From: CAVPDE01 sp964580575
Lineage (GTDB): Bacteria > Desulfobacterota > DSM-4660 > Desulfatiglandales > HGW-15
DNA length: 11,415 bases
Direction: 5' to 3'
NCBI GenBank assembly: GCA_964580575.1
Contig: CAZOLJ010000114.1
Location: 1-11,415 of the forward strand
The number at the start of each line of letters is the position of its first letter. Within the stretch, counting starts at the first letter, position 1. Under the pieces are notes generated by a model. That model did not search any database. It saw only the letters and a program-made list of their open reading frames with translations, and was not told where the DNA came from. Below are positions 1-6,103 of this stretch, piece after piece. The translations under genes and the position numbers were made by a program.

Positions 1-52
1 CAGGTTGTCAAAGGGACTTTCACCCCCGAGCTGTCGAACATGCTCGGCACAC
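1..52 (-). mobile_element. 5' end of a probable group IIC intron (rest lies left of the window)
   Basis: Read on the minus strand from position 52, the sequence starts GTGTGCCGAGCATG and continues through GGGGGTGAAAGTCCC at 27-13. This matches the start of bacterial class C group II introns as I remember them: the Oceanobacillus iheyensis intron begins GUGUGCCCGGCAUGGG and has GGGUGAGAGUCCC about 25 bases later. GUGYG is the general group II 5' splice-site consensus. Position is strong support: the presumed splice site lies 8 bases after the stem of an intrinsic terminator, and class C introns characteristically insert just downstream of terminator stem-loops. Only about 52 bases are visible. 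The rest of domain I, the reverse transcriptase/maturase gene and domains V-VI would lie outside the window, so intactness and mobility cannot be judged. Confidence 0.72.
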
Positions 53-56
53 ATAG

Positions 57-89
57 AAAAGGGTTTGCTCAACGCGCAAACCCTTTTTT
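57..89. terminator. Rho-independent terminator, possibly bidirectional
   Basis: A perfect 8-bp stem, GGGTTTGC (61-68) with GCAAACCC (76-83), encloses a 7-base loop. It is followed on the + strand by six T (84-89). On the minus strand it is followed by TTTT (60-57) and then CTAT. The minus-strand gene stops at 126, about 43 bases before the stem, so this is most likely its terminator. The + strand T-tract would also let it stop transcription coming from the left. The probable group IIC intron begins at position 52, directly after the minus-strand T-tract. Confidence 0.85.
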
Positions 90-125
90 AATCACAAAAG
101 CCGTAACTTTTAAAGACAATTCTTC

Positions 126-1070
126 TCAGGATTCCTCATGAGAGTTCTCCAGGCTCTCTCTCAAAGCTTCGATGGCTTGACCGATCACTCTTTCAGCCAC
201 GCTCGCCATGGTCTCCCTGGCAACCCTTTCGACCACCTCCTGAACGGCCTTGGTGATGATCTCTTCGAGCCGCCCCTCCGAAATGCCCGTCAGCTTTTCA
301 AAGGAAAGCCCTTCGGATGAGATTTCCTCTCGCACCGGTTTCTCAAGCTCAACAGTCCCCTCTGCGCCGGCCGTGACTGCCGACGGTTCTTCCTCTTCGG
401 CCAGGGGCTCTATCACAGCCCGCGTTTTCTCGAAGGAATCAGCCACAGCCTCGATATCCATCAAAGCCGGCTTCTCTTCTTCAAGCTGGACTTCCTCCAC
501 AGCCTCTGTTTCGGAAATGATCTCCAGAACTTCGGCCTCCTCCTTGGCCTCCTCTATCCTTTCGGCGGTCGCCTCCTGAAGAAGAGCTTCCAGGTCGGCG
601 TCCGCGACCTCCTCATCTTTTCCTTCGCGCTCGCCTTCCTCGTCACTCGAGAGGTCAAAAGTGATCTCCTCGTCCCCAGTCTCTTGCAGCAGGTTTTCCA
701 GGTCCGCCTCGGTGAGCTCGTCCTCTCCGACGGTCTGCGCCGGCCGTGTCGTTTCCACATCCATGTCTAGGGTCAGGTCCGACAGATCCAGCTCTGCTTC
801 CTCTTCGTCCTCAGGCAAACGCTTTTCCGGCGCGGGAGCTGGCGCTTCTTTGACAGCAGCGGGTTTGACCGAGGGCTTTTCCTTGATGCGGTTCTTGAGA
901 GTCAGCTCCCTGTTCTTTTCCTCGTCCTGGTCGGCTTCCACGAGTTCCACCAGTTCAATCACCTCGTCTTCCGCTGCACCCTCATCGTCTCCCAATTCTT
1001 CGAGGTCAAAGTTGAGCAGTTCGTCTTCCGTGTCCAGCTGTTCTTTCTGCGGTTGGGGCTTTTTTGCCAT
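126..1070 (-). CDS. Acidic low-complexity hypothetical protein with a helical C-terminal segment
   Basis: The 314-residue protein starts at ATG 1070-1068, with a good ribosome binding site AGGTGGAG (1085-1078) seven bases upstream. I do not recognise a named family. Residues 1-250 or so are very rich in Glu and Asp with Pro/Ala stretches, as in intrinsically disordered linkers. They contain repeated short motifs: DLEELGDDE near the N-terminus, ADLENLLQETGDEE and ADLEALLQEATAE in the middle, and several FDL/LDL motifs. The last 60 residues (255-314) lose this bias and look like amphipathic helices (EEIITKAVQEVVERVA, then SVAERVIGQAIEALRESLE). This resembles the short C-terminal helices of PopZ-like (DUF2497) proteins and of some deltaproteobacterial response regulators, but that is only a pattern memory. 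There is no signal peptide, membrane segment or Cys pair, so it is probably cytoplasmic. It is transcribed divergently from nuoA and ends at the terminator at 57-89. A link to complex I is not implied. Confidence 0.8.
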   Translation of the reverse strand: MAKKPQPQKEQLDTEDELLNFDLEELGDDEGAAEDEVIELVELVEADQDEEKNRELTLKNRIKEKPSVKPAAVKEAPAPAPEKRLPEDEEEAELDLSDLTLDMDVETTRPAQTVGEDELTEADLENLLQETGDEEITFDLSSDEEGEREGKDEEVADADLEALLQEATAERIEEAKEEAEVLEIISETEAVEEVQLEEEKPALMDIEAVADSFEKTRAVIEPLAEEEEPSAVTAGAEGTVELEKPVREEISSEGLSFEKLTGISEGRLEEIITKAVQEVVERVARETMASVAERVIGQAIEALRESLENSHEES

Positions 1071-1141
1071 TGCAGAGCTCCACCTGTTCGCATGTAAGAT
1101 TTCAATTCAATTCCCATCCGGAAAACGGCCCGTCCGGATCG

Positions 1142-1206
1142 GGCTATCAGCGGTCAGCAAATCATGTATGTAGGGGGGGTGACCTGAGAGCTGAGTGCTG
1201 AACGCT
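1142..1206. repeat. Inverted period-7 degenerate repeat units
   Basis: On the + strand, four consecutive 7-base units occupy 1179-1206: GTGACCT, GAGAGCT, GAGTGCT, GAACGCT (consensus GANNGCT). On the opposite strand, 1162-1142 reads as similar heptamers, including GACCGCT and GATAGCC. The two sets face each other across a 16-base centre with a run of G. The region lies in the probable 5' untranslated leader of the minus-strand gene. It is non-coding and of unknown function. Confidence 0.55.
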
Positions 1207-1207
1207 T

Positions 1208-1234
1208 CATTCAGAAATCTCTGATTTCTGAATG
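1208..1234. repeat. Perfect 12-bp inverted repeat with a 3-base loop
   Basis: CATTCAGAAATC (1208-1219) and GATTTCTGAATG (1223-1234) are exact reverse complements separated by TCT. In RNA from either strand this would form a stable hairpin; in DNA it could be an operator for a dimeric regulator. No T-tract follows it on either strand, so it is not a standard terminator. If the minus-strand promoter at 1260-1288 is real, the hairpin lies about 20-45 bases into the leader of the acidic-protein transcript. Confidence 0.75.
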
Positions 1235-1251
1235 GGTACTAACTCACAAAA

Positions 1252-1308
1252 TATTGTCCTTCGTAACATAACTCCCTGTTTCTGTCAAGAATATTTCCTA
1301 TTGTCCTT
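1252..1308. repeat. 10-bp direct repeat TATTGTCCTT around the minus-strand promoter
   Basis: TATTGTCCTT occurs at 1252-1261 and again at 1299-1308, offset by 47 bases. On the minus strand (AAGGACAATA), one copy lies upstream of the proposed -35 element and the other overlaps the proposed -10 and start region. The arrangement could be a pair of regulator sites, but two 10-mers in an AT-rich spacer can also arise by chance. Confidence 0.35.
1260..1288 (-). promoter_or_regulatory. Candidate sigma70 promoter for the acidic-protein gene
   Basis: The minus strand carries a perfect -35 hexamer TTGACA (1288-1283), a 17-base spacer and a weak -10 hexamer TACGAA (1265-1260). Transcription would begin near 1253, giving a leader of about 180 bases with the palindrome and the period-7 repeats. 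The poor -10 match keeps confidence low. Confidence 0.35.
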
Positions 1309-1356
1309 AGCTTGAGATCAGTGTGAGTGAACGTACTTAGCAATCCAAGGCGTCCC

Positions 1357-1405
1357 GTCCGTTGTCCGCTGGCTGTTGGCAGTTCGCCGTTCACAGTTGA
1401 CCGCT
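1357..1405. repeat. Seven-unit degenerate heptamer tandem array
   Basis: Seven successive 7-base units end in GTT or GCT, starting GTCCGTT, GTCCGCT and ending CACAGTT, GACCGCT. The G[T/C]T positions hold an exact 7-base register for 49 bases while the other positions drift. The final unit GACCGCT is the same heptamer found on the opposite strand at 1155-1149, which links the two arrays. No reading frame or known regulatory site explains it. Confidence 0.55.
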
Positions 1406-1420
1406 GCTATTAAGACCTCC

Positions 1421-1493
1421 GAGTCATGGAGAACCCGATTACTGGAGTAATGGTTTACACCCAATACTTCATCACTCCGTCACTCCAACACTC
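1421..1493. repeat. Two facing period-8 repeat arrays forming an imperfect long hairpin
   Basis: On the + strand, four 8-base units fill 1462-1493: CAATACTT, CATCACTC, CGTCACTC, CAACACTC. Read on the minus strand, 1452-1421 also consists of four 8-base units of the same kind, such as CATTACTC and CATGACTC. A 9-base spacer (1453-1461) separates them. Paired outward from the centre, the arms match at about 4-6 of 8 bases per unit, giving an imperfect stem of about 32 bp. Seven bases later there is a run of eight T (1501-1508). It lies just upstream of the nuo promoter. It could be the remnant of a miniature palindromic element, but that is inference. Confidence 0.5.
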
Positions 1494-1527
1494 ACAAAAC
1501 TTTTTTTTGATTTCCCTCACATTCTGT

Positions 1528-1555
1528 TTGACAAGCCGGATCAAAAGAGTATATT
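1528..1555 (+). promoter_or_regulatory. Probable sigma70 promoter of the nuo operon
   Basis: A perfect -35 hexamer TTGACA (1528-1533) is followed after 16 bases by a near-consensus -10 hexamer TATATT (1550-1555). Transcription would start near 1562, about 73 bases before nuoA. No other stretch of the intergenic region resembles a + strand promoter this closely. No clear operator overlaps it. Confidence 0.7.
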
Positions 1556-1634
1556 TGCGCGTTCATAAGTTTGACCTTCCTCTCATTTCGTTAGTATCGC
1601 TTCGAGCAGATACGGTTCTATAAGGATAGATCGA

Positions 1635-1997
1635 ATGGCGATCACGGATTACATTCCGATCCTAGTCATGATGGTGTTGGCAGGTTTTCTGGTGGTCTTT
1701 TTCTGGCTTGCCTCCGAATTCCTGGGCCCCTACCAGAGAGGCGGCGTGACCAAGCAGATGCCTTTCGAATGCGGCCACCCTTCGGAAGGCTTCAGGCCCA
1801 AGCGCTTCGCCGTCAAGTTTTACGGTATCGCTGTTCTCTTCATCCTCTTCGACATTGAAGTGGTCTTTCTTTATCCCTGGGCGGTCGTGCTGAACGAGCT
1901 CAAACTCTTTGCCCTGATCGAGATGATCATCTTCATCGTGATCCTTTTCGTCGCCCTGGGATATGTCTGGGCCAAAGGCGGTCTGGAATGGGATTAG
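1635..1997 (+). CDS. nuoA: NADH-quinone oxidoreductase subunit A
   Basis: NuoA is a small membrane subunit next to the quinone cavity, at the joint between the peripheral and membrane arms of complex I. The 120-residue protein has the family's three membrane helices (about 8-30, 61-85, 92-112). It carries the conserved loop PFECG (Cys46, the loop known to move between active and inactive states of the enzyme) and the block RFAVKFYGIAVLFILFDIE, with acidic residues D73 and E75. Length is typical. The start has AAGGA (1622-1626) eight bases upstream and is the first gene after the promoter at 1528-1555. Its 3' end overlaps nuoB by 10 bases, suggesting translational coupling. Confidence 0.97.
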   Translation: MAITDYIPILVMMVLAGFLVVFFWLASEFLGPYQRGGVTKQMPFECGHPSEGFRPKRFAVKFYGIAVLFILFDIEVVFLYPWAVVLNELKLFALIEMIIFIVILFVALGYVWAKGGLEWD

Positions 1998-2500
1998 AAA
2001 CGAAACTCCAGAGCATCCCCGCCATTGCCTCAAAGGTCGAGTTCTTCATCAACTGGGCGCGAAAGTGGTCGCTCTTCCAGTACCCTTTTGTCACGGCCTG
2101 CTGCGGCATGGAGTTCATGAGCACCGCCTGCTCCCATTACGACATTGCGCGGTTCGGTGCCGAATTCCCGCGTTTCACTCCGCGCCAGGCGGATTTCCTG
2201 CTCGTGGTAGGGACTATTTCCCACAAGCAGGCGCCCATCCTTCGCCGGGTGTATGAGCAGATGTGCGCACCCAAGTGGGTCGTGGCCTTCGGCGCCTGTG
2301 CGTGTACCGGCGGCTTCTACGACAATTACGCGACCGTGCAGGGAACCGACAAGGTTATCCCCGTGGACGTGTACATCCCCGGGTGCCCTCCCCGGCCGGA
2401 GATGGTCCTTGACGGACTGATGAAACTGCAGGATCTGATCCAGAAGGAAAAACTTGACGAACACTTACGGCATCCGAAATACAAGGCCTTGATGCCTTAA
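1988..2500 (+). CDS. nuoB: NADH-quinone oxidoreductase subunit B, N2 cluster subunit
   Basis: NuoB binds [4Fe-4S] cluster N2, the last electron carrier before quinone, and forms part of the quinone pocket with NuoD. The 170-residue protein has all four N2 ligands: the adjacent pair C38-C39 in TACCGMEFMS, C104 in GACACTGG, and C133 in PGCPPRPE. The 65- and 29-residue spacings equal those of the E. coli protein. A further Cys, C106, sits where E. coli has Asn (GACANTGG); it is not expected to be a ligand. The ATG lies inside the end of nuoA, with AAAGG (1974-1978) nine bases upstream. The gene is followed by a 19-base gap to nuoC. Confidence 0.97.
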   Translation: MGLETKLQSIPAIASKVEFFINWARKWSLFQYPFVTACCGMEFMSTACSHYDIARFGAEFPRFTPRQADFLLVVGTISHKQAPILRRVYEQMCAPKWVVAFGACACTGGFYDNYATVQGTDKVIPVDVYIPGCPPRPEMVLDGLMKLQDLIQKEKLDEHLRHPKYKALMP

Positions 2501-2519
2501 GGCGGTTGGTGACTACGAA

Positions 2520-3077
2520 ATGAGCATCGAAGCAGTTGAAAAAATCAAAGCGAGATTCCCCGAGGCCCTAGAGGAGGCGCACAGCCAGGCCGGAGACGAT
2601 ACGGTTCGCGTCCAGCGCGATTCCTGGTTCCCCGTCCTCGAGTTCCTGCGCAAGGCCCTGGGCTTTGATCTTTTTGTGGATCTCACCGCAGTGGACTACC
2701 TCACTCGGGAAGAAGGGTTGCCCCGGTTTGAAGTCGTTGTCCACCTCCGGAACATGACCACAGGCAAGCGGATCAGGGTCAAGTCGCGAGTGCCGGAATC
2801 GGATCCTTCCATTCAGAGTTTGAGTCTGCTCTGGAAAGGGGCGAACTGGTTCGAGCGGGAGTGCCACGAAATGTACGGCATCCTATTTAAGGATAGCCCG
2901 GATCTTCGCCATCTTCTGCTCTACACCGAGTTCGAGGGCCATCCGTTGCGCAAAGACTACCCCATTGACAAACGCCAGCCGCGCATCCCGCTTCTGGCTT
3001 CCGAAGAACGGAGATTCAGCAGACCTGCGGACGAAACGCCCCACGGACATGGGCCGGGATTTCAGGAAAAACCATAG
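2520..3077 (+). CDS. nuoC: NADH-quinone oxidoreductase subunit C (30 kDa)
   Basis: NuoC is a peripheral-arm scaffold subunit beside NuoD and NuoB; it binds no cofactor. The 185-residue protein has the family signature near its middle: ERECHEMYGILF, then SPDLRHLLL and GHPLRKDYP. The usual form is EREVFDMFGI.F.GHPDLR, so the Val-Phe-Asp to Cys-His-Glu change and the loss of the Gly-His of GHPDLR are local variations. After about residue 150 the tail is polar and poorly conserved. GGTGA (2508-2512) lies seven bases before the ATG. NuoC is separate from NuoD, unlike the fused NuoCD of E. coli. Confidence 0.95.
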   Translation: MSIEAVEKIKARFPEALEEAHSQAGDDTVRVQRDSWFPVLEFLRKALGFDLFVDLTAVDYLTREEGLPRFEVVVHLRNMTTGKRIRVKSRVPESDPSIQSLSLLWKGANWFERECHEMYGILFKDSPDLRHLLLYTEFEGHPLRKDYPIDKRQPRIPLLASEERRFSRPADETPHGHGPGFQEKP

Positions 3078-3089
3078 GGAAGAGATCGC

Positions 3090-4283
3090 ATGACCGTTGA
3101 CAGCAGCAAAGACCTCCACACCGATTACATCGAAGTCATGATGGGCCCATCCCATCCGGCCATGCACGGCATCACCCAGATCAAGCTGTTCCTGGACGGA
3201 GAGACCATTATTTCAGCAGACGTGGAACCCGGGTACCTCCACCGCGGTTTCGAGAAGGAGTGCGAGGACCACCGCTGGAACCAGATCGTTCCTTACACGG
3301 ACCGGCTCAACTACGTCTCTCCTCTCATCAACAATGTGGCCTATGTCATGGCCGTCGAAAAGCTTTGCGGGATCAAACCCACCCCCCGTTGCGACTACCT
3401 GAGGGTCATCCTTTCCGAGATGAACCGGCTCACGGACCATCTGACTTGCGTCGGCGCTGCGGTCATGGAACTGGGCGCCTTCAGCGGCTTCCTCTACTTT
3501 GTGAAGGCCAGAGAGCTTTATTATGACCTGATGGAGAGCGTGACCGGCGCAAGAGTCACCTATGCGTGGACACGGGTCGGCGGCATGCGGTGGGATATCC
3601 CTGAAGGATTCGAAGCCCAGTCCTACGCGGCGATCAAGGAAACCCGAAGGATACTGAAAGAGATCGACGGCCTTTTCACCAAGAACCGCCTCTTTCTCGA
3701 CCGCGTGGTGGACGTGGGAGTGATCAGCCGGGAAGACGCCATCAGCTACGGCATCACCGGTCCTTTCCTCCGCTCCACGGGCGTGGCTTATGATGTCCGC
3801 AAGGCCCACCCCTACGCAGCCTACAGCGAGGTCGAGTTTGAAATCCCGGTGGGCGAAAACGGTGACTGCTATGACCGGTACATGGTGCGGATGGCCGAGA
3901 TGGAGCAGAGTATGCGCATCATCGAGCAGGCCTTGGGAAAGCTGCCCAAGGGCCCTGTGAACGTGGAAGATCCGCGCTTCATCTTTCCGCCCAAGCAGGC
4001 GGTCTACACGACCATTGAAGGCATGATCAACCACTTCAGACTGGTCTACGATGACGTGCATCCGCCCAAGGGCGAGGCGTACGGGTATGCGGAAGGCGGA
4101 AACGGAGAAATAGGTTTTTACGTGGTTTCGGACGGCGGCAACAAGCCGGTGAAATGCCGTGTGCGGCCCCCCTGTTTTACAATCGTGGCCGCTATGGGCA
4201 AAATTCTGGAAGGCCACATGGTGGCGGACATTGTCCCCATCTACGGTTCCGTGAACATGATCGGCGGAGAGATGGATCGATAG
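3090..4283 (+). CDS. nuoD: NADH-quinone oxidoreductase subunit D (49 kDa)
   Basis: NuoD forms the quinone-binding pocket with NuoB and descends from the large subunit of [NiFe] hydrogenases. The 397-residue protein has the conserved N-terminal quinone-site loop GPSHPAMHG (residues 19-27), then GYLHRGFEK, VPYTDRLNYVSP, the central WTRVGGMRWD block and the C-terminal block DIVPIYGSVNMIGGEMDR. It ends at the usual DR, so it is complete and of normal length. It lacks the hydrogenase active-site Cys pairs, as expected for complex I. AGGGA (3076-3080) overlaps the nuoC stop and lies nine bases before the ATG. The nuoE ATG follows after one base. Confidence 0.97.
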   Translation: MTVDSSKDLHTDYIEVMMGPSHPAMHGITQIKLFLDGETIISADVEPGYLHRGFEKECEDHRWNQIVPYTDRLNYVSPLINNVAYVMAVEKLCGIKPTPRCDYLRVILSEMNRLTDHLTCVGAAVMELGAFSGFLYFVKARELYYDLMESVTGARVTYAWTRVGGMRWDIPEGFEAQSYAAIKETRRILKEIDGLFTKNRLFLDRVVDVGVISREDAISYGITGPFLRSTGVAYDVRKAHPYAAYSEVEFEIPVGENGDCYDRYMVRMAEMEQSMRIIEQALGKLPKGPVNVEDPRFIFPPKQAVYTTIEGMINHFRLVYDDVHPPKGEAYGYAEGGNGEIGFYVVSDGGNKPVKCRVRPPCFTIVAAMGKILEGHMVADIVPIYGSVNMIGGEMDR

Positions 4284-4284
4284 C

Positions 4285-4758
4285 ATGGGCCTTGAATTCT
4301 CAGCCACAGCCAAACAGGAACTGGACCGCATCTTCGGCCGGTACACGACCAAGCAAGCGGCCTTGCTGCCTGCGCTCTACCTGGCCCAGCGGGAATTCGG
4401 CTATGTCAGCGTGGAGGCCATGGAGTACGTGGCAGGAATCGTGGGCGTGAGCCCGACCCGTGTCTATGAAGTGGCCACCTTCTACACGATGTACAACAAG
4501 CAGCCGGTTGGGAAGTACTTCATCCAGGTCTGCACCAATATCTCTTGTGCGCTCCGGGGAGGCATGGATCTCTTCGCGCACCTCTCCAAAAAGCTGGGCA
4601 TTGCCGAAGGCCAGACGACCAAGGACGGCCGGTTCAGCCTGGTAAAGGTGGAGTGCCTGGGGGCCTGCGGCAACGCGCCCATGATGCAGGTGAACGACGA
4701 CTATTATGAAGATCTCACCCCGGCCAAAGTGGACGAGATCTTGAAGAGCATGACTTGA
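4285..4758 (+). CDS. nuoE: NADH-quinone oxidoreductase subunit E (24 kDa, N1a cluster)
   Basis: NuoE is the thioredoxin-like subunit carrying [2Fe-2S] cluster N1a in the NADH-oxidising module with NuoF. The 157-residue protein has an N-terminal helical part and the conserved block VGVSPTRVYEVATFYTMY. The four ligands are C83 and C88 (CTNISC) and C124 and C128 (CLGACG). Length and spacing are typical. It begins one base after nuoD stops, with only weak Shine-Dalgarno-like bases inside the end of nuoD, so translation is probably coupled. A 28-base spacer with the 10-bp palindrome CCGGATCCGG (4762-4771) separates it from nuoF. Confidence 0.96.
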   Translation: MGLEFSATAKQELDRIFGRYTTKQAALLPALYLAQREFGYVSVEAMEYVAGIVGVSPTRVYEVATFYTMYNKQPVGKYFIQVCTNISCALRGGMDLFAHLSKKLGIAEGQTTKDGRFSLVKVECLGACGNAPMMQVNDDYYEDLTPAKVDEILKSMT

Positions 4759-4786
4759 CGCCCGGATCCGGTGTGACTGAAAGACC

Positions 4787-6085
4787 ATGGCAAATGACGA
4801 TTACAGAATTCTGAGCCGAAACTGGGGAAAACCCGATTCCCAAAAGCTGGAGACCTATCTCCAGTCCGGCGGATATGAGGCGGCCAAAAAGGCCCTGACC
4901 ATGGAACCCCAGGCGGTGGCGCAAACCGTGCTCGATGCGGGCTTGCGCGGGAGAGGCGGTGCCGGATTCCCCACGGGCCGGAAATGGCTCTTCATGCCCA
5001 AAGACGATCGGCCCAGATACCTTTGCGTGAATGCCGACGAGGGAGAGCCCGGCACCTTCAAGGACCGGGACATCATGCGCTACGATCCCCACATGCTCAT
5101 CGAGGGGATCATCATCGCTTGCTGGGCCATGCAGGCTCACACCTCCTACATTTACGTCCGGGGCGAGTTTGCCGAACCGCAGCGACGGCTGGAAGCCGCC
5201 ATCGAAGAAGCCTACGCAAAAGGCATCCTGGGGAACCGTACCCTCGGAACCGATTTTCGCCTCGATGTGCACGTTCATTCGGGCGCAGGCGCTTATGTGT
5301 GCGGAGAAGAAACGGCCCTCATCAACAGCATTGAAGGGAAAAAAGGACAGCCGAGAATCCGGCCGCCCTTCCCGCCCCAGCGCGGTGTCTTTGACATGCC
5401 CACCACAGTCAACAACGTGGAGAGCATTGCGTCGACTCCGTACATCATCGCCAACGGCCCCGAGGCTTACAGGAAGTTCGGAACCGAGAAGAGCCCGGGC
5501 ACCAAGCTCTTCTGCGTTTCCGGTCATGTGAACAAGCCCCAGGTCATTGAACTGCCTCTGGGTGTGCCCCTCATGGAGCTCATCGACAAGCATTGCGGAG
5601 GCATGCTCAAAGGCATGAAACTCAAGGCCGTGATCCCGGGCGGCAGTTCGACCCCTGTGCTCACTGCGGCGGAATGCCAGAAGGTGACCCTCGACTACGA
5701 GGCCCTGGCTGCTGCGGGGTCCATGCTCGGAAGCGGTGCCGTGATTGTGATGGCCGAAGGGACCTGCATGGTCACCACCCTTCACGTGCTCACCCACTTT
5801 TACGCCCATGAATCCTGCGGCCAGTGCACCCCCTGCAGAGAGGGTACGGGGTGGATGGCCCAGATCACGGGCCGCATCGTGAAGGGGAAGGGTAAAATCG
5901 AGGACCTGGACCTGCTCCTTTCCCTGGCCAACGGGATGTTCGGCCGCACCATCTGCCCCCTGGCCGATGCAGCGGTAGGGCCGGTGACCAGTTTTATTGG
6001 AAAATTCCGACAGGAGTTCGAAGACTATATCCGGACACAAAAAGGACCGAAGGAAAAACCTTATCCGGTCAAATGGATGTCGTAA
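4787..6085 (+). CDS. nuoF: NADH-quinone oxidoreductase subunit F (51 kDa, FMN and N3 cluster)
   Basis: NuoF binds NADH, the primary flavin FMN and [4Fe-4S] cluster N3, and is the electron entry point of the complex. The 432-residue protein has the FMN/NADH glycine-rich block GLRGRGGAGFPTGRKW (53-66), NADEGEPGTFKDR (83-94), GAGAYVCGEETALINSIEG (167-184) and TTVNNVES. The N3 ligands are C344, C347 and C350 (ESCGQCTPCREG) and C390 (TICPLAD). It has neither the extra N-terminal thioredoxin-like domain nor the C-terminal ferredoxin domain of bifurcating-hydrogenase HydB subunits, and the size is that of true NuoF. The Shine-Dalgarno is weak (GAAAG about six bases before the ATG). Confidence 0.97.
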   Translation: MANDDYRILSRNWGKPDSQKLETYLQSGGYEAAKKALTMEPQAVAQTVLDAGLRGRGGAGFPTGRKWLFMPKDDRPRYLCVNADEGEPGTFKDRDIMRYDPHMLIEGIIIACWAMQAHTSYIYVRGEFAEPQRRLEAAIEEAYAKGILGNRTLGTDFRLDVHVHSGAGAYVCGEETALINSIEGKKGQPRIRPPFPPQRGVFDMPTTVNNVESIASTPYIIANGPEAYRKFGTEKSPGTKLFCVSGHVNKPQVIELPLGVPLMELIDKHCGGMLKGMKLKAVIPGGSSTPVLTAAECQKVTLDYEALAAAGSMLGSGAVIVMAEGTCMVTTLHVLTHFYAHESCGQCTPCREGTGWMAQITGRIVKGKGKIEDLDLLLSLANGMFGRTICPLADAAVGPVTSFIGKFRQEFEDYIRTQKGPKEKPYPVKWMS

Positions 6086-6103
6086 GAGAAGTCGAATCAA
6101 CCT

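Larger units (their letters stand above)
1071..1634. other. Divergent intergenic region between the acidic-protein gene and nuoA
   Basis: These 564 bases hold no convincing gene. They contain the ribosome binding sites of both flanking genes, the tentative minus-strand promoter, the good nuo promoter, a small imperfect palindrome around TCCGGA (1129-1143) and the period-7 and period-8 repeat arrays described separately. The open frames seen here (for example 1426-1623) run through repeats and the promoter and lack a ribosome binding site. Confidence 0.7.

Noticed and set aside
1..56. 3' end of a + strand gene ending with TAG at 54-56
   Set aside because: The 17 or so codons resemble nothing I recognise, and the minus strand gives a much better explanation as a group IIC intron 5' end. 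A + strand gene tail cannot be fully excluded from 56 bases.
661..1173. Ser-rich + strand open frame opposite the acidic-protein gene
   Set aside because: The poly-Ser composition is the complement of Glu/Asp codons on the minus strand. The minus-strand frame has a proper start, ribosome binding site and terminator.
1421..1508. Octamer hairpin plus T8 as an intrinsic terminator
   Set aside because: The stem is too imperfect and is separated from the T-run by several bases, and no + strand gene lies immediately upstream.
1426..1623. Small 65-codon + strand open frame before nuoA
   Set aside because: It runs through the octamer repeats and the nuo promoter, has no ribosome binding site and shows no protein-like composition.
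4715..6100. Long minus-strand open frame of 461 codons opposite nuoF
   Set aside because: It is the antisense shadow of a GC-rich gene. It is His- and Gly-rich with no domain, while the + strand encodes an unmistakable NuoF with all its cofactor motifs. The open frames opposite nuoD (3213-4352), nuoG (6176-7162) and nuoL (10478-11332) are rejected for the same reason.
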